NCBI GenBank assembly: GCA_047605685.1
Contig: JASGFF010000025.1
Span: forward strand, 1 to 35,573
DNA: 35,573 bases
DNA from: JAUASV01 sp047605685
Lineage (GTDB): Bacteria; Actinomycetota; Actinomycetes; Actinomycetales; Microbacteriaceae
Direction: 5' to 3'
How positions within the stretch are numbered: position 1 is the stretch's first letter; each line of letters begins with the position of its first letter. Both the position numbers and the translations under genes were made by a program. Below the pieces are notes generated by a model. The model did not search any database. It was not told where the DNA came from and saw only the letters and a list, made by a program, of their open reading frames with translations. Below are positions 1-8,128 of the stretch, in pieces.

Positions 1-1
1 G

Positions 2-913
2 GACGCCCCCGCGGCCCGGCCCCGGCGCCGGCGCCGGCGCGCCCCGGTCATCGCGGCCTACCTCACCCTCCTGCCGGCGCTGGGCGTCGTCGCGCTCTAC
101 GTCTTCTACCCCTTCCTCTCCGGTCTGCCGAAGGCGTTCTTCAACTGGGACGGCGGCACCGTCGACGACTTCATCGGGATCGGCAACTTCGTCGCGCTGC
201 TCTCCGACCAGCTGTTCCTCGAGTCGTTCCGCAACATCGCCGTGATGCTCGTGTTCGGCGTCGTCGCGGGCATCGGCGCCTCGCTGTTCACCGCCTGGCT
301 CATCCACCACGTGCGCAGCCCCCGGCTGCGCTACCTCTACCGCAACCTCGTCATGGCCCCCGCGGTGGTCCCCACGGTGGTGCTGCTGCTCGTCTGGACC
401 CAGTTCCTGTCGGCCGACGGCGCCGTGAACCGCATCCTCGACGCCCTCGGCCTCGACTGGCTCGAGCACCAGTGGCTCGGCGAGCCGGGCTGGGTGCTCG
501 TCGGCATCATGCTCGTGGGCGTGCCCTGGATCAACGGCATCTACACGCTCATGTACTGCGCCGCCCTCGATGACATCCCCGGCGAGGTCTACGAGGCGGC
601 GAGGATCGACGGCGCCGGGGGATGGCGGATCTTCTGGAACGTCGAGGCCCCCGCGGTGCGCGGCCAGACCCGGATGCTGGTGACCCTCTCGGTGCTCACC
701 GGCCTGCAGTCCTACGAGTCGGTCATGATCATGACGAAGGGCGGCCCCTTCGACTCCTCCGACGTGCCCGGACTGCTCGTCTACAAGTACGCCTTCACGT
801 TCTCGCAGTTCGGCTACGCCACCGCGATGGCGGTCGTGATCCTGATCGCCACGATCGTGCTGTACGCGGTCATCTCGCTGATCATGAGGAGGAGGAAGGA
901 CGCCGATGCATAG
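2..913 (+). CDS. ABC sugar transporter permease, MalF/UgpA type (5' truncated)
   Basis: Inner-membrane subunit of a binding-protein-dependent carbohydrate importer. The open frame runs from the window edge without a start codon, so the N-terminus lies upstream; an internal ATG at 242 is too late because the first transmembrane segment (AAYLTLLPALGVVALYVFY) is encoded before it. The visible N-terminus is arginine-rich (PRRRRRRAP), fitting a cytoplasmic tail. The EAA loop that contacts the ATPase is clear: EAARIDGAGGWRIFW, about 195 codons in. Several hydrophobic segments follow the usual MalF-like layout. It overlaps the next permease by 8 bases, so the two are translationally coupled. The solute-binding protein and any ATPase are not in the window. 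The sugar is not readable from the sequence; the downstream mannosidase suggests mannosides or mannose-containing oligosaccharides. Confidence 0.93.
   Translation, partial: DAPAARPRRRRRRAPVIAAYLTLLPALGVVALYVFYPFLSGLPKAFFNWDGGTVDDFIGIGNFVALLSDQLFLESFRNIAVMLVFGVVAGIGASLFTAWLIHHVRSPRLRYLYRNLVMAPAVVPTVVLLLVWTQFLSADGAVNRILDALGLDWLEHQWLGEPGWVLVGIMLVGVPWINGIYTLMYCAALDDIPGEVYEAARIDGAGGWRIFWNVEAPAVRGQTRMLVTLSVLTGLQSYESVMIMTKGGPFDSSDVPGLLVYKYAFTFSQFGYATAMAVVILIATIVLYAVISLIMRRRKDADA
887..900 (+). promoter_or_regulatory. Strong Shine-Dalgarno for the second permease
   Basis: The run AGGAGGAGGAAGGA sits 5 bases before the ATG at 906, inside the end of the first permease gene. It fixes the ATG at 906 as the start of the second permease even though that start overlaps the first gene. 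Confidence 0.8.
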
Positions 914-1739
914 GCTCAAATCGAACCTGGGGGGGGGTCTTCGCAACCTCATCCTGATCGTGATGCTCCTCGGGGCGCTCTTCCCGCTGTACTTCCTGCT
1001 GGTGACGAGCCTCAAGACCCAGGGCGGCTTCCAGACCGACTACTTCGGACTGCCCATCGGCGACCTCGAGCTCGGCAACCTCGTGCTCGCCTGGGGCCAG
1101 GTGGCCCCCTATCTCTGGAACTCCTTCAAGATCGCCGGCGCCACCGCGCTGCTCGTGCTCCTGGTCGTCGTGCCGGCGGCCTACGTGTTCTCCTGGCACC
1201 GCTTCCCGGGCAAGGAGCGCATCTTCGCCCTGATGCTGTCGAGCCTCATGGTGCCGGCGGTGCTCACGATCATCCCCTCCTACGTGCTGACCCGGCAGCT
1301 GCACCTGCTCGACAACGCCTGGGGCGTCATCATCCCGGGCGTCGCCGGCAACGTCGCCGTCTCCGTCTACCTGCTGCGCACCTTCTTCCAAGCCCAGCCG
1401 GTGGACCTCATCGAGGCGGCCCGCATCGACGGCGCCTCCGAGTCGCGGGTGCTGCGCTCGGTCGTGCTGCCGCTCGCGGTGCCGTCGATGACCACGGTGG
1501 CGGTCCTGGTGTTCACCGGGATGTGGAACGGCTACCTGTGGCCGCTGACGATCATCAGCACGACCTCCAAGCAGGTCGCCGCCGTCGAGGTCACCCAGCT
1601 GAGCGGGGACCCGCTGCTGTCGACGACCCCGGCGCTGATGGCCGGCTACGTGATCGTGATGATCCCGCTGCTGCTCGTCTTCGCCTTCCTGCTGCGGTTC
1701 TTCGTGCGCGGCGTGACCGCGGGCGCGGTCAAGGGCTGA
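906..1739 (+). CDS. ABC sugar transporter permease, MalG/UgpE type
   Basis: Second inner-membrane permease of the importer, 277 residues, the normal length for MalG-type subunits. It has about six hydrophobic segments, beginning with LILIVMLLGALFPLYFLLV near residues 14-32. The EAA motif EAARIDGASESRVLRSVVLP lies near residues 170-190, as in carbohydrate-uptake family 1 transporters. The ATG at 906 overlaps the preceding stop and has a strong Shine-Dalgarno. Codons 7-10 contain an unbroken run of nine G bases (929-937), a possible slippage site. The GH92 gene begins 5 bases after the stop, so hydrolase and importer are likely co-transcribed. Substrate specificity cannot be read from a permease; the mannoside assignment is inferred from the neighbour. 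Confidence 0.95.
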   Translation: MHRLKSNLGGGLRNLILIVMLLGALFPLYFLLVTSLKTQGGFQTDYFGLPIGDLELGNLVLAWGQVAPYLWNSFKIAGATALLVLLVVVPAAYVFSWHRFPGKERIFALMLSSLMVPAVLTIIPSYVLTRQLHLLDNAWGVIIPGVAGNVAVSVYLLRTFFQAQPVDLIEAARIDGASESRVLRSVVLPLAVPSMTTVAVLVFTGMWNGYLWPLTIISTTSKQVAAVEVTQLSGDPLLSTTPALMAGYVIVMIPLLLVFAFLLRFFVRGVTAGAVKG

Positions 1740-1744
1740 GCCGG

Positions 1745-4700
1745 ATGACAGCGCGCACCGCGCCGCTCCGGGTGCGAGCGGCCGGCGGTCCAGAGCGCAC
1801 GCTGAACAGCCGCCCCGGCGTCGGCGCCGTGTCGCCGAACTGCCTGCGCGTCGCCGCGGCGGCCGGCGCCACCGGCGAGCTGTCGAGCCCGCTGGCGCTC
1901 GAGCCGCGACCGATCGCCGACGGTGATCGACTGGTGTACCACCTGTTCGCCGAGCACGAGCCGGGCGATATCCGGCCCGTCGGCCGACCGGCCTGGTTCT
2001 CGAACGGCTACGCCGCGACGGGCGTCGCGGTCGAGCTGGTCCTCGACGACGGGCGGCGGCTGTCGACCTCCGGCCTGCGGGACCAGCACGGCGCCGAGGC
2101 GAGTGCGGAGGGGCAGGGCCGCTCGAAGACGGTCTCCGTCGACCAGTGGACGCGCAAGGAGATCGACCTCTCGCCCCTGGCCGGGGCCACGGTGGTGCGG
2201 GCCGCGGTCGTCATGAGCACGCACGGGGTCGGCTACGAGACCGTCTGCTGGCTCGACGGGCCGGTCATCGAGCGTGCCCGGCCGGGCACGCCGGCTGCCG
2301 ACGACCCGGTCGAGCTCGTCGACACCCGGCGCGGGACGCACAGTTCCGGCGCCTTCTCCCGCGGCAACACGGTGCCGGCGACGGCGCTGCCGAACGCCCC
2401 GGTCCTGCTCGTGCCGCTCACGACGACGAGCGACCCGTCCTGGCCGTACGCGTTCCACGCCCACAACGACGAGGACAACCTCACGCCGTTCCGCGGGCTC
2501 GCGCTCTCGCATGCCGCCACACCCTGGTTCGGCGACTGGGGCACGCTGCACCTCAGGCCGGTGCTCGGCGGACCGGCGGAGCTGCGGGACCGCGGCAGCC
2601 GCTTCTCGCACGCGAAGGAGCGGGCCACGCCGCACGCCTACGAGGTGTCACTCGAGAACGGCATCCAGATCGCGGCCGCCCCGCACCGCCACGGCGCCGT
2701 CGCGCGGTTCCGCTTCCCCGGAACCGAGGCCCGGATCCGTTTCGACGAGACGGACGCCGGCGGCAGCGTCATGCTCGCCGAGCTCGACGGACGGCTCGCG
2801 GTGCTGGGCCGGAACGACCGGCACGGCGCGCTCATCGCCGGCAGCCCGAGAGCCTGGTTCGTCGCCACGTTCGATGCGGAGCCCGATGGCGATGCGGAGC
2901 CCGATGGCGACATCGAGCCCGATGGCGGTGTGGAGCCCGGCGACGGCGGGCGCTGGCGGGATGCCCTCGAGCTGGTCTTCGCCCGAGCCGAGGTGACGGT
3001 CACCGTGACCTCCTCGCTCATCGACCTCGACCACGCGATCGCGCTGCACCGCCGGCAACGGGGAACCGTGGACGATGCCGCCGCCGCCGCGAAACGGGAA
3101 TGGAACCGGCTGCTGCGCCGGCTGAGGGTGGACGGCGCCTCGCCGGACCAGCTGACGACCGTGTACTCGTGCCTCTACCGGATGCACCTCTACCCGAGTC
3201 TGATCGGCGAGCCGCTGGGCGAGGGGCCCGACGCGCCCGTCGAGTCGGCGGACGTCTTCGGCTTCTCGCCGGAGGACAGCCCGCGACGCCGTCCGGGCGT
3301 CCCGGGCGAGGTCGCCATCAACCACGGGTTCTGGGACACGTATCGCACGGTCTGGCCCGCCTATGCGCTGTTCGCCCCCACGCTGTGCGGTCGTCTGCTC
3401 GACGGTTTCGTGCGGCACTTCACCCGGGCGGGATGGCTGCCCCGCTGGTCGGCGCCCGGCTTCGTGGACTGCATGGTCGGCACGAGCAGCGACATCGTGC
3501 TGGCCGACGCGGTGGCGAAAGGCGTCCGGCTCGGCGACATCGAGGCCGCCTACGACTCCGCGCTGCGGAACGCGCTGACCCGCTCGCCGGAGAGCTCCGC
3601 GGGCCGCGCCGGGGTCGACGACGAGCGCTTTCGCGGCTACGTGCCGAGCGAGATCCACGAGGGGATGTCGTGGACGCTGGAGAGCGCGATCAACGACTTC
3701 GGCATCGGCAGGATGTCGGGCCTGCTCCGCTCCCTGTGGGGCGAATCCCACCCGCGCTCCGCGGAGCTCGCGGCGAACGAGGAGTACTTCGGCCGTGCCT
3801 CGCTGCGCTATGCGCACCTCTTCGACCGCGCCAGCGGCTTCTTCCGCGGACGCCGCCGGGACGGCTCCTGGTCGGTCCCGGACGGGCTCTTCGACCCACG
3901 CAGCTGGGGTGGCGACTACGTCGAGACCAACGCCTGGGGCATGGGCTTCACCGTGCCGCACGACGGCGCGGGCCTCGCCGCGCTGCTCGGCGGCGCCGAG
4001 GCGCTCGAGAGCCGGCTGGACGAGTACTTCGCGACGAACGAGCGCGGCGACGAGTCGGTGCAGGGCGGCTACGGTCGCGTCATCCACGAGATGACCGAGG
4101 CCCGCGACATTCGGATGGGCATGTTCGCGCTGTCGAACCAGCCCGCCCATCACATCGCGTTCATGTACGCGCACACCCCCGGCAAGCACAAGACCCAGGC
4201 GATCGTGCGGGAGGCGCTCGCGCGGGCGTTCCTCGGCTCCGACCTCGGCCAGGGCTACCCCGGCGACGAGGACAACGGCGAGATGAGCTGCTGGTACCTG
4301 TTCGCGGCGATGGGCCTCTACCCGCTCACGCCCGGGACGACCGAGTATGTGCTGTCGAGCCCGCTGTTCGACAGGATGAGCTTCGAGCTTGAGAGCGGCG
4401 GCGAGCTCGTGATCGAGACCGTCAACCGCTCCGACGAGAACGTGTACATCCGCAGCGTGCGCCTGGACGGTGCCGCCTGGCACTCGATCACCGTCGACCA
4501 TGCGACGCTCGCTCGCGGCTGCCACATCGTCGTCGAGCTCGGCCCCGAGCCCTCCGACTGGTTCGGCGACAGCGTGCCGGCCTCCGCGACCCCGCCGGGC
4601 CGGCGCCCGACCCCGCTCGCCGACATCGACCGGGCTGGCATCGTGGTCCTGGACGGCGACTTCGACGGCTTCCGGGCGCTGTGCGACGACGTCTCGGTCT

Positions 4701-5041
4701 CCGAGACGAGTGTGCCGGCCGGCCGGCGGCTGGGCTACCGGTCGGAGCGCGCCCAGGAGGTGGTGATGTACACGATCACCTGCGGCGCGGTGCCCGAGCG
4801 GGGCCCGGCCTCCTGGGAGCTGACCGCCGGTGAGGGCGACGACCGGGTGCTGCTCGACGAGCAGCACGGCATCCGGTGGCGTTGGCCGCACGAGACGCGG
4901 GTGTTCCGCGTCCCGCGGCCCTGCGGCGCCGTGCGACACACCATGCGATTCCTCGAGGAGGCCGGGAGCGTCGCCCAGGTGGAGCTGCTGGTCGGGCCGC
5001 GGGTCGTCGGGCCGCCGACGGAGGCCGATCGGCTCGGATGA
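1745..5041 (+). CDS. GH92-family alpha-mannosidase, apparently cytoplasmic
   Basis: A 1098-residue glycoside hydrolase of family 92, whose known members are calcium-dependent exo-acting alpha-mannosidases. Family signatures seen: NHGFWDTYRTVWP near residue 525, GYVPSEIHEGMSWTLES near 630, and GDEDNGEMSCWYLFAAMGLY near 840, including the D-E-D-N-G-E segment that carries catalytic acidic residues in the family. The ATG at 1745 is chosen because it lies 5 bases after the permease stop; the frame is open further upstream but only as a shadow of the permease gene. The N-terminus shows no hydrophobic signal peptide, unlike many secreted GH92 enzymes, so hydrolysis inside the cell after import is inferred. 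The usual TLEYAYDD-type motif reads TLESAINDFG here, suggesting a divergent subgroup. Residues 377-400 are four acidic hexapeptide repeats. The exact linkage cleaved is unknown. Confidence 0.92.
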   Translation: MTARTAPLRVRAAGGPERTLNSRPGVGAVSPNCLRVAAAAGATGELSSPLALEPRPIADGDRLVYHLFAEHEPGDIRPVGRPAWFSNGYAATGVAVELVLDDGRRLSTSGLRDQHGAEASAEGQGRSKTVSVDQWTRKEIDLSPLAGATVVRAAVVMSTHGVGYETVCWLDGPVIERARPGTPAADDPVELVDTRRGTHSSGAFSRGNTVPATALPNAPVLLVPLTTTSDPSWPYAFHAHNDEDNLTPFRGLALSHAATPWFGDWGTLHLRPVLGGPAELRDRGSRFSHAKERATPHAYEVSLENGIQIAAAPHRHGAVARFRFPGTEARIRFDETDAGGSVMLAELDGRLAVLGRNDRHGALIAGSPRAWFVATFDAEPDGDAEPDGDIEPDGGVEPGDGGRWRDALELVFARAEVTVTVTSSLIDLDHAIALHRRQRGTVDDAAAAAKREWNRLLRRLRVDGASPDQLTTVYSCLYRMHLYPSLIGEPLGEGPDAPVESADVFGFSPEDSPRRRPGVPGEVAINHGFWDTYRTVWPAYALFAPTLCGRLLDGFVRHFTRAGWLPRWSAPGFVDCMVGTSSDIVLADAVAKGVRLGDIEAAYDSALRNALTRSPESSAGRAGVDDERFRGYVPSEIHEGMSWTLESAINDFGIGRMSGLLRSLWGESHPRSAELAANEEYFGRASLRYAHLFDRASGFFRGRRRDGSWSVPDGLFDPRSWGGDYVETNAWGMGFTVPHDGAGLAALLGGAEALESRLDEYFATNERGDESVQGGYGRVIHEMTEARDIRMGMFALSNQPAHHIAFMYAHTPGKHKTQAIVREALARAFLGSDLGQGYPGDEDNGEMSCWYLFAAMGLYPLTPGTTEYVLSSPLFDRMSFELESGGELVIETVNRSDENVYIRSVRLDGAAWHSITVDHATLARGCHIVVELGPEPSDWFGDSVPASATPPGRRPTPLADIDRAGIVVLDGDFDGFRALCDDVSVSETSVPAGRRLGYRSERAQEVVMYTITCGAVPERGPASWELTAGEGDDRVLLDEQHGIRWRWPHETRVFRVPRPCGAVRHTMRFLEEAGSVAQVELLVGPRVVGPPTEADRLG
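2873..2944 (+). repeat. Four 18-bp tandem repeats inside the GH92 gene
   Basis: Four 18-base units in frame: the first two are identical, the third and fourth have drifted. They encode DAEPDG, DAEPDG, DIEPDG and GVEPGD. They form an acidic, flexible insert within the enzyme and probably arose by local duplication. Confidence 0.85.
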
Positions 5042-5064
5042 GCGGCGGCTCGGATGATCGGCGC

Positions 5065-5116
5065 GCCGGGCCTGCCGGCCGGGATCCGCGGTCGGGGCTT
5101 CGCGGGCTACGCCCGC
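5065..5116. terminator. Possible hairpins between convergent GH92 and lacI
   Basis: The 65-base gap between two convergent genes contains a 5-bp stem (GCCGG at 5065-5069 with CCGGC at 5075-5079). A second stem of 6 bp (GCGGGC at 5102-5107 with GCCCGC at 5111-5116) has a 3-base loop and overlaps the lacI stop codon. There is no T-run. The position suits a bidirectional terminator, but the stems are short and common in GC-rich DNA. Confidence 0.3.
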
Positions 5117-6099
5117 TCTGATCCGCGCAGCACCAGCCGGGTCGGCAGCAGTTCGAGCCGGGCGTGGGCGGGCCCCTCGCCGCGGAGCCGCTGCAGCACC
5201 ACGTCCGCCGCGAGGGTGCCCATCGCCGTGGTGTCCTGGCTCACGACGCTCACGCCCGGGCTCACCACCGTCGCGGCCTCGAAGTCGTCGAAGCCGATGA
5301 GCGGGAGGCGGGTGCCCGTGTCGCCGAACGCCCGCAGTGAGCCGATCGTGGCGCGGTTGTTGGCGGCGAACACCGCGGTGGCCCGACCGTCGTCGATGAG
5401 CGTGCGCACGGACTCGCGGGCGTCGTCCACACTGTGCGCGCTCGTGCGCACGAGCGCGGGATCCACCTGCTCGCCACGTCGGCGCAGCGCGTCACCGTAG
5501 CCGAGATAGCGTTCCTGCATCGTGTAGATCGACAGCGCGTCGCCGACGAAGGCCACGTGCTCGCTCGTGGAGCGGAGCAGGTCGACCGCCTCGAGGGCAC
5601 CGCCGCGGTTGTCGGCGATGATCGAGTCGGCGCCCTCGAGCGGCGCCGGCCGGTCGAGGAACACCACGGGCGGATGCGGCGTCGGCACCTGGCTCCACGG
5701 CCGGGCGGTGACCCGTGGCGGCACGATGAGCACCGCGTCCACCTGCCGCTCGAACATGCTGTCCACGAGCCGGTCGTGCGTCTGCCCGTCCTCCTCGGAG
5801 CTCGCGGTGAGCAGCAGGTATCCCGCGTCGCGGAACCGCGCCTCCACCGCCCGCGCGATGGACGAGTAGTACGGGTTGGCGAGGTCGCTGATGAGCAGGC
5901 CGATCGTCTTGCTCGTCCATCCGGGCCGGATGCTCGCGGCGGCGAGGTTGCGACGGTAGCCCAGCTTGGCGATGCTCGCCGTGATGCGGGCCGCCATCTC
6001 CGGATTGATGTTGGTCGCGCCGTTGACGTAGCGCGAGACGGTCTTGAGCGCGACACCCGCCTCCGCGGCGACGTCGATCATCGTCGGATTCTTGGCCAT
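5107..6099 (-). CDS. LacI-family transcriptional repressor
   Basis: DNA-binding sugar-responsive repressor of 330 residues, the usual LacI-family length. Residues 1-50 form the LacI helix-turn-helix and hinge: MIDVAAEAGVALKTVSRYVN followed by INPEMAARI and KLGYRRNLAA. The rest is the periplasmic-binding-protein-like effector domain, with GLLISDLANPYYSSIARAVE near 70, VFLDRPAP near 145 and PLIGFDDFEAATVVSPGVSV near 270. The ATG at 6099 has a purine-rich GGGGAGGGGG upstream. It lies 40 bases after manA on the same strand, so manA-lacI is probably one transcript. A GATAACGATA site 22 bases before its start resembles the site in the manA-aldolase gap, suggesting autoregulation. The inducer is unknown and is presumably a mannoside or a downstream sugar phosphate. 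Confidence 0.95.
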   Translation of the reverse strand: MAKNPTMIDVAAEAGVALKTVSRYVNGATNINPEMAARITASIAKLGYRRNLAAASIRPGWTSKTIGLLISDLANPYYSSIARAVEARFRDAGYLLLTASSEEDGQTHDRLVDSMFERQVDAVLIVPPRVTARPWSQVPTPHPPVVFLDRPAPLEGADSIIADNRGGALEAVDLLRSTSEHVAFVGDALSIYTMQERYLGYGDALRRRGEQVDPALVRTSAHSVDDARESVRTLIDDGRATAVFAANNRATIGSLRAFGDTGTRLPLIGFDDFEAATVVSPGVSVVSQDTTAMGTLAADVVLQRLRGEGPAHARLELLPTRLVLRGSERA

Positions 6100-6120
6100 C
6101 GGTGCCCCCTCCCCAGCTGG

Positions 6121-6130
6121 GATAACGATA
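6121..6130. promoter_or_regulatory. Candidate LacI-family operator upstream of lacI
   Basis: GATAACGATA lies between manA and lacI and matches 8 of 10 bases of GACAACGTTA at 7195-7204. A central ACG/CG core with flanking A/T is typical of LacI-family operators. The pairing of the two sites is seen in the sequence; binding by the adjacent repressor is inferred. Confidence 0.45.
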
Positions 6131-6139
6131 GCCGTCCGC

Positions 6140-7177
6140 TCAGCCGAGGAGCTGCTGCTCGGCCATCCGCACCCCCGGTGTGTCGGCCGCGAGCGGCGAC
6201 GGCGGCCGCAGCACGACGACGTCGAGCCCGCCCTCGACGGCGAGCGGACCGCCGTGGTGCTCCAGCACCAGGGTGCTGCCGGACCCGACGGGATGGCGCC
6301 GACCCTCGCGCCACAGCGCCCCGTCCCCGCCGACGACGACGATGACCGCGAAGCCGCCGTCGAGCTCGCCGCCGTCGCCCGGCGCGAGGCGCTCGATGGC
6401 GAAGAACCGCTCCGCCGAGGCGGGGAGCCGAGTTGGCGCCTCGGCGCGCCGGATCAGCGCCTCGACCTCCTCGTCCGTGATCCCCCGGCGGTCGACGGCG
6501 CGCAGGGCGGTGTCGAAGCCGAGGCCCAGGTGTCCGTCCCGTCGGCCGTCGATGGCGAAGCCCTGCCACTCCAGCAGCACGGAGAGGTCCTCCGGCTCCT
6601 GTGCCTCGATCAGGAACACCCCCTCGCCGATGGCGTGCAGGGTGCCGGGCGGCACGAACACCGTGTCGCCCGGTCGGACGAGTCGGCGGTGCAGCAGCGC
6701 CAGCAGCTCGCCGGTGGCCTGGGACTCCACGAGTCCGGCGAGCCTCTGGGCGGGGATCGGCTCGCGCAGCCCGAGGAACACCTCGCCGCCCTCGAGGATG
6801 TGCCAGGCCTCCGCCTTGCCGTGCGGTCGCAGGAGGTGATCGTGGGCGAACGGCCCGTCGGGGTGGACATGCACCGGCAGGCGCTGGCCGGCGTCGAGGA
6901 GCTTGACCAGGAGCTTCGTGTCCGTGCCCCAGGCGGCCAGGTGAGCGGCGCCGAGCCAGCGGACCGGCTCGGCCTCGATCGCCTCGGCCAGCAGCGTGCC
7001 GTCCTCGAGCCGGCTGAGCCCGAGGGACTCCTGGCCGGCGACCGTGGTGGTCGAGGCGACCCAGTCCTCGGGGACGTATCGGCTCCCGTCGGGACGGCGC
7101 CGGAACCGGGCGATGCGGCTGCCTCCGCGGTAGAAGCGATCTGCGGGCTGGTTCGCCCCCAGGAGATGGACGCTCAT
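6140..7177 (-). CDS. manA: Mannose-6-phosphate isomerase, class I
   Basis: Interconverts mannose-6-phosphate and fructose-6-phosphate in the cytoplasm, feeding mannose into glycolysis. The 345-residue length is on the short side for class I type enzymes. Zinc ligands of the cupin fold are visible: PVHVHP (His-x-His) near residue 101, KAEAWHILEG (Glu) near 121, and PPGTLHAIGEG (His) near 177. The N-terminal NQPADRFYRGG segment resembles the opening of many actinobacterial ManA proteins. The ATG at 7177 has only a weak GGGGAA upstream. A minus-strand TAGTTG ends 7 bases before the start, so the message could be leaderless. It is divergent from the aldolase operon and upstream of lacI. It supports mannose as one product of the locus, since GH92 plus a hexokinase (not in the window) would provide its substrate. 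Confidence 0.93.
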   Translation of the reverse strand: MSVHLLGANQPADRFYRGGSRIARFRRRPDGSRYVPEDWVASTTTVAGQESLGLSRLEDGTLLAEAIEAEPVRWLGAAHLAAWGTDTKLLVKLLDAGQRLPVHVHPDGPFAHDHLLRPHGKAEAWHILEGGEVFLGLREPIPAQRLAGLVESQATGELLALLHRRLVRPGDTVFVPPGTLHAIGEGVFLIEAQEPEDLSVLLEWQGFAIDGRRDGHLGLGFDTALRAVDRRGITDEEVEALIRRAEAPTRLPASAERFFAIERLAPGDGGELDGGFAVIVVVGGDGALWREGRRHPVGSGSTLVLEHHGGPLAVEGGLDVVVLRPPSPLAADTPGVRMAEQQLLG

Positions 7178-7184
7178 GGTTCCC

Positions 7185-7222
7185 CAACTAGCTAGACAAC
7201 GTTATTCCAGTCAGGCTAGTGT
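7185..7222. promoter_or_regulatory. Divergent promoter region with candidate LacI-family operator
   Basis: In the 105-base gap between manA and the aldolase gene, plus-strand TAGACA (7193-7198) and TAGTGT (7217-7222) are 18 bases apart and form a reasonable -35/-10 pair for the aldolase operon. The imperfect palindrome GACAACGTTATT (7195-7206), centred on AACGTT, overlaps the -35 and spacer, where a repressor would block transcription. On the minus strand CTGACT (7214-7209) and TAGTTG (7190-7185) are also 18 bases apart and could drive manA. Positions are seen; function is inferred. Confidence 0.55.
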
Positions 7223-7282
7223 TTCCGGCGGGCCGATGACAACCCTCATCGATCGCCGTCATCGCCGTAAGGAGCAAGCAAC

Positions 7283-8128
7283 GTGGCGAACTATCGACTC
7301 AACCGCCTCTTCAACCCCTCGTCCGGACGGGCGCTGGACGTCGCCGTCGACCACGGCTTCTTCGGTGAGCCGAGCTTCCTGCACGGCATCGAGGACATGA
7401 GGAGCGTCGTCGAGGTGCTCGTCGACGCCGGTCCGGACGCCGTCCAGCTGACGGTCGGCCACGCCGCTCTGCTGCAGTCGGTGCCCGGGAAGCAGAAGCC
7501 GGCGCTCGTGCTGCGCACCGACGTCGCGAACGTCTACGGAAATCCGCTCGACTCGCACCTGTTCAGCCATCATCTGCCCGACGCCATCGAGCAGGCCGTG
7601 CGCCTCGACGCCGTCGCGGTGTGCGCGAACCTGCTGCAACTGCCCGGCCGTCCGGAGGTGCGCGAGCAGTGCATCGTCTCGATCATGGAGCTGCGTCGCC
7701 GGGCCACGGACGCGGGGATGCCGCTCATGGTGGAGCCCCTGGTCATGCAGGACAACGCTGTCGCGGGCGGGTACATGGTCGACGGCGACGTGGAGAAGAT
7801 CGCGACCCTCGTGCGTCAGGCCCGCGAGCTCGGTGCCGACCTGATCAAGGCCGACCCGAGCGACGAGGCGCAGGACTACCACCGCGTCATCGAGGTCGCC
7901 GGCGACGTCCCGGTGCTCGTGCGCGGCGGCGGGCGCGTCGACGACGCCACCCTGCTCGCCCGCACCGCCGAGGTGCTCGCCCAGGGCGCGCGAGGCATCG
8001 TCTACGGACGCAACGTCGTGCAGCATCCCGACCCGGCCGGGATCACCCGGGCGCTCATGAGCGTCGTGCACGAGGGCGTCTCGCCGGAGGACGCCGCGGC
8101 CGCGCTCACCGCCGGGGCGCGCCGATGA
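7283..8128 (+). CDS. Class I aldolase, DeoC/FbaB/LacD (DhnA) family
   Basis: A 281-residue TIM-barrel aldolase that acts through a lysine Schiff base. RALDVAVDHGFFGEP near residues 15-29 matches the N-terminal signature of FbaB/LsrF-type aldolases. The probable Schiff-base lysine is in ADLIKADPSDE near 192. The phosphate-binding end of the barrel reads VPVLVRGGGRVDD near 211-223 and GIVYGRNVVQHPDP near 239-252. The GTG start at 7283 is supported by TAAGGAG 8 bases upstream. It is the first gene of an operon with dehydrogenase, sugar kinase and epimerase-like genes; the next gene starts in an ATGA overlap. By analogy with sulfoquinovose (YihT) and inositol (IolJ) pathways it may cleave a phosphorylated ketose made by the PfkB kinase. 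The natural substrate is unknown. Confidence 0.88.
   Translation: MANYRLNRLFNPSSGRALDVAVDHGFFGEPSFLHGIEDMRSVVEVLVDAGPDAVQLTVGHAALLQSVPGKQKPALVLRTDVANVYGNPLDSHLFSHHLPDAIEQAVRLDAVAVCANLLQLPGRPEVREQCIVSIMELRRRATDAGMPLMVEPLVMQDNAVAGGYMVDGDVEKIATLVRQARELGADLIKADPSDEAQDYHRVIEVAGDVPVLVRGGGRVDDATLLARTAEVLAQGARGIVYGRNVVQHPDPAGITRALMSVVHEGVSPEDAAAALTAGARR

Noticed and set aside
2648..4939. Open frame of 763 codons antisense to GH92
   Set aside because: No recognisable motif; long antisense frames are expected at this GC content.
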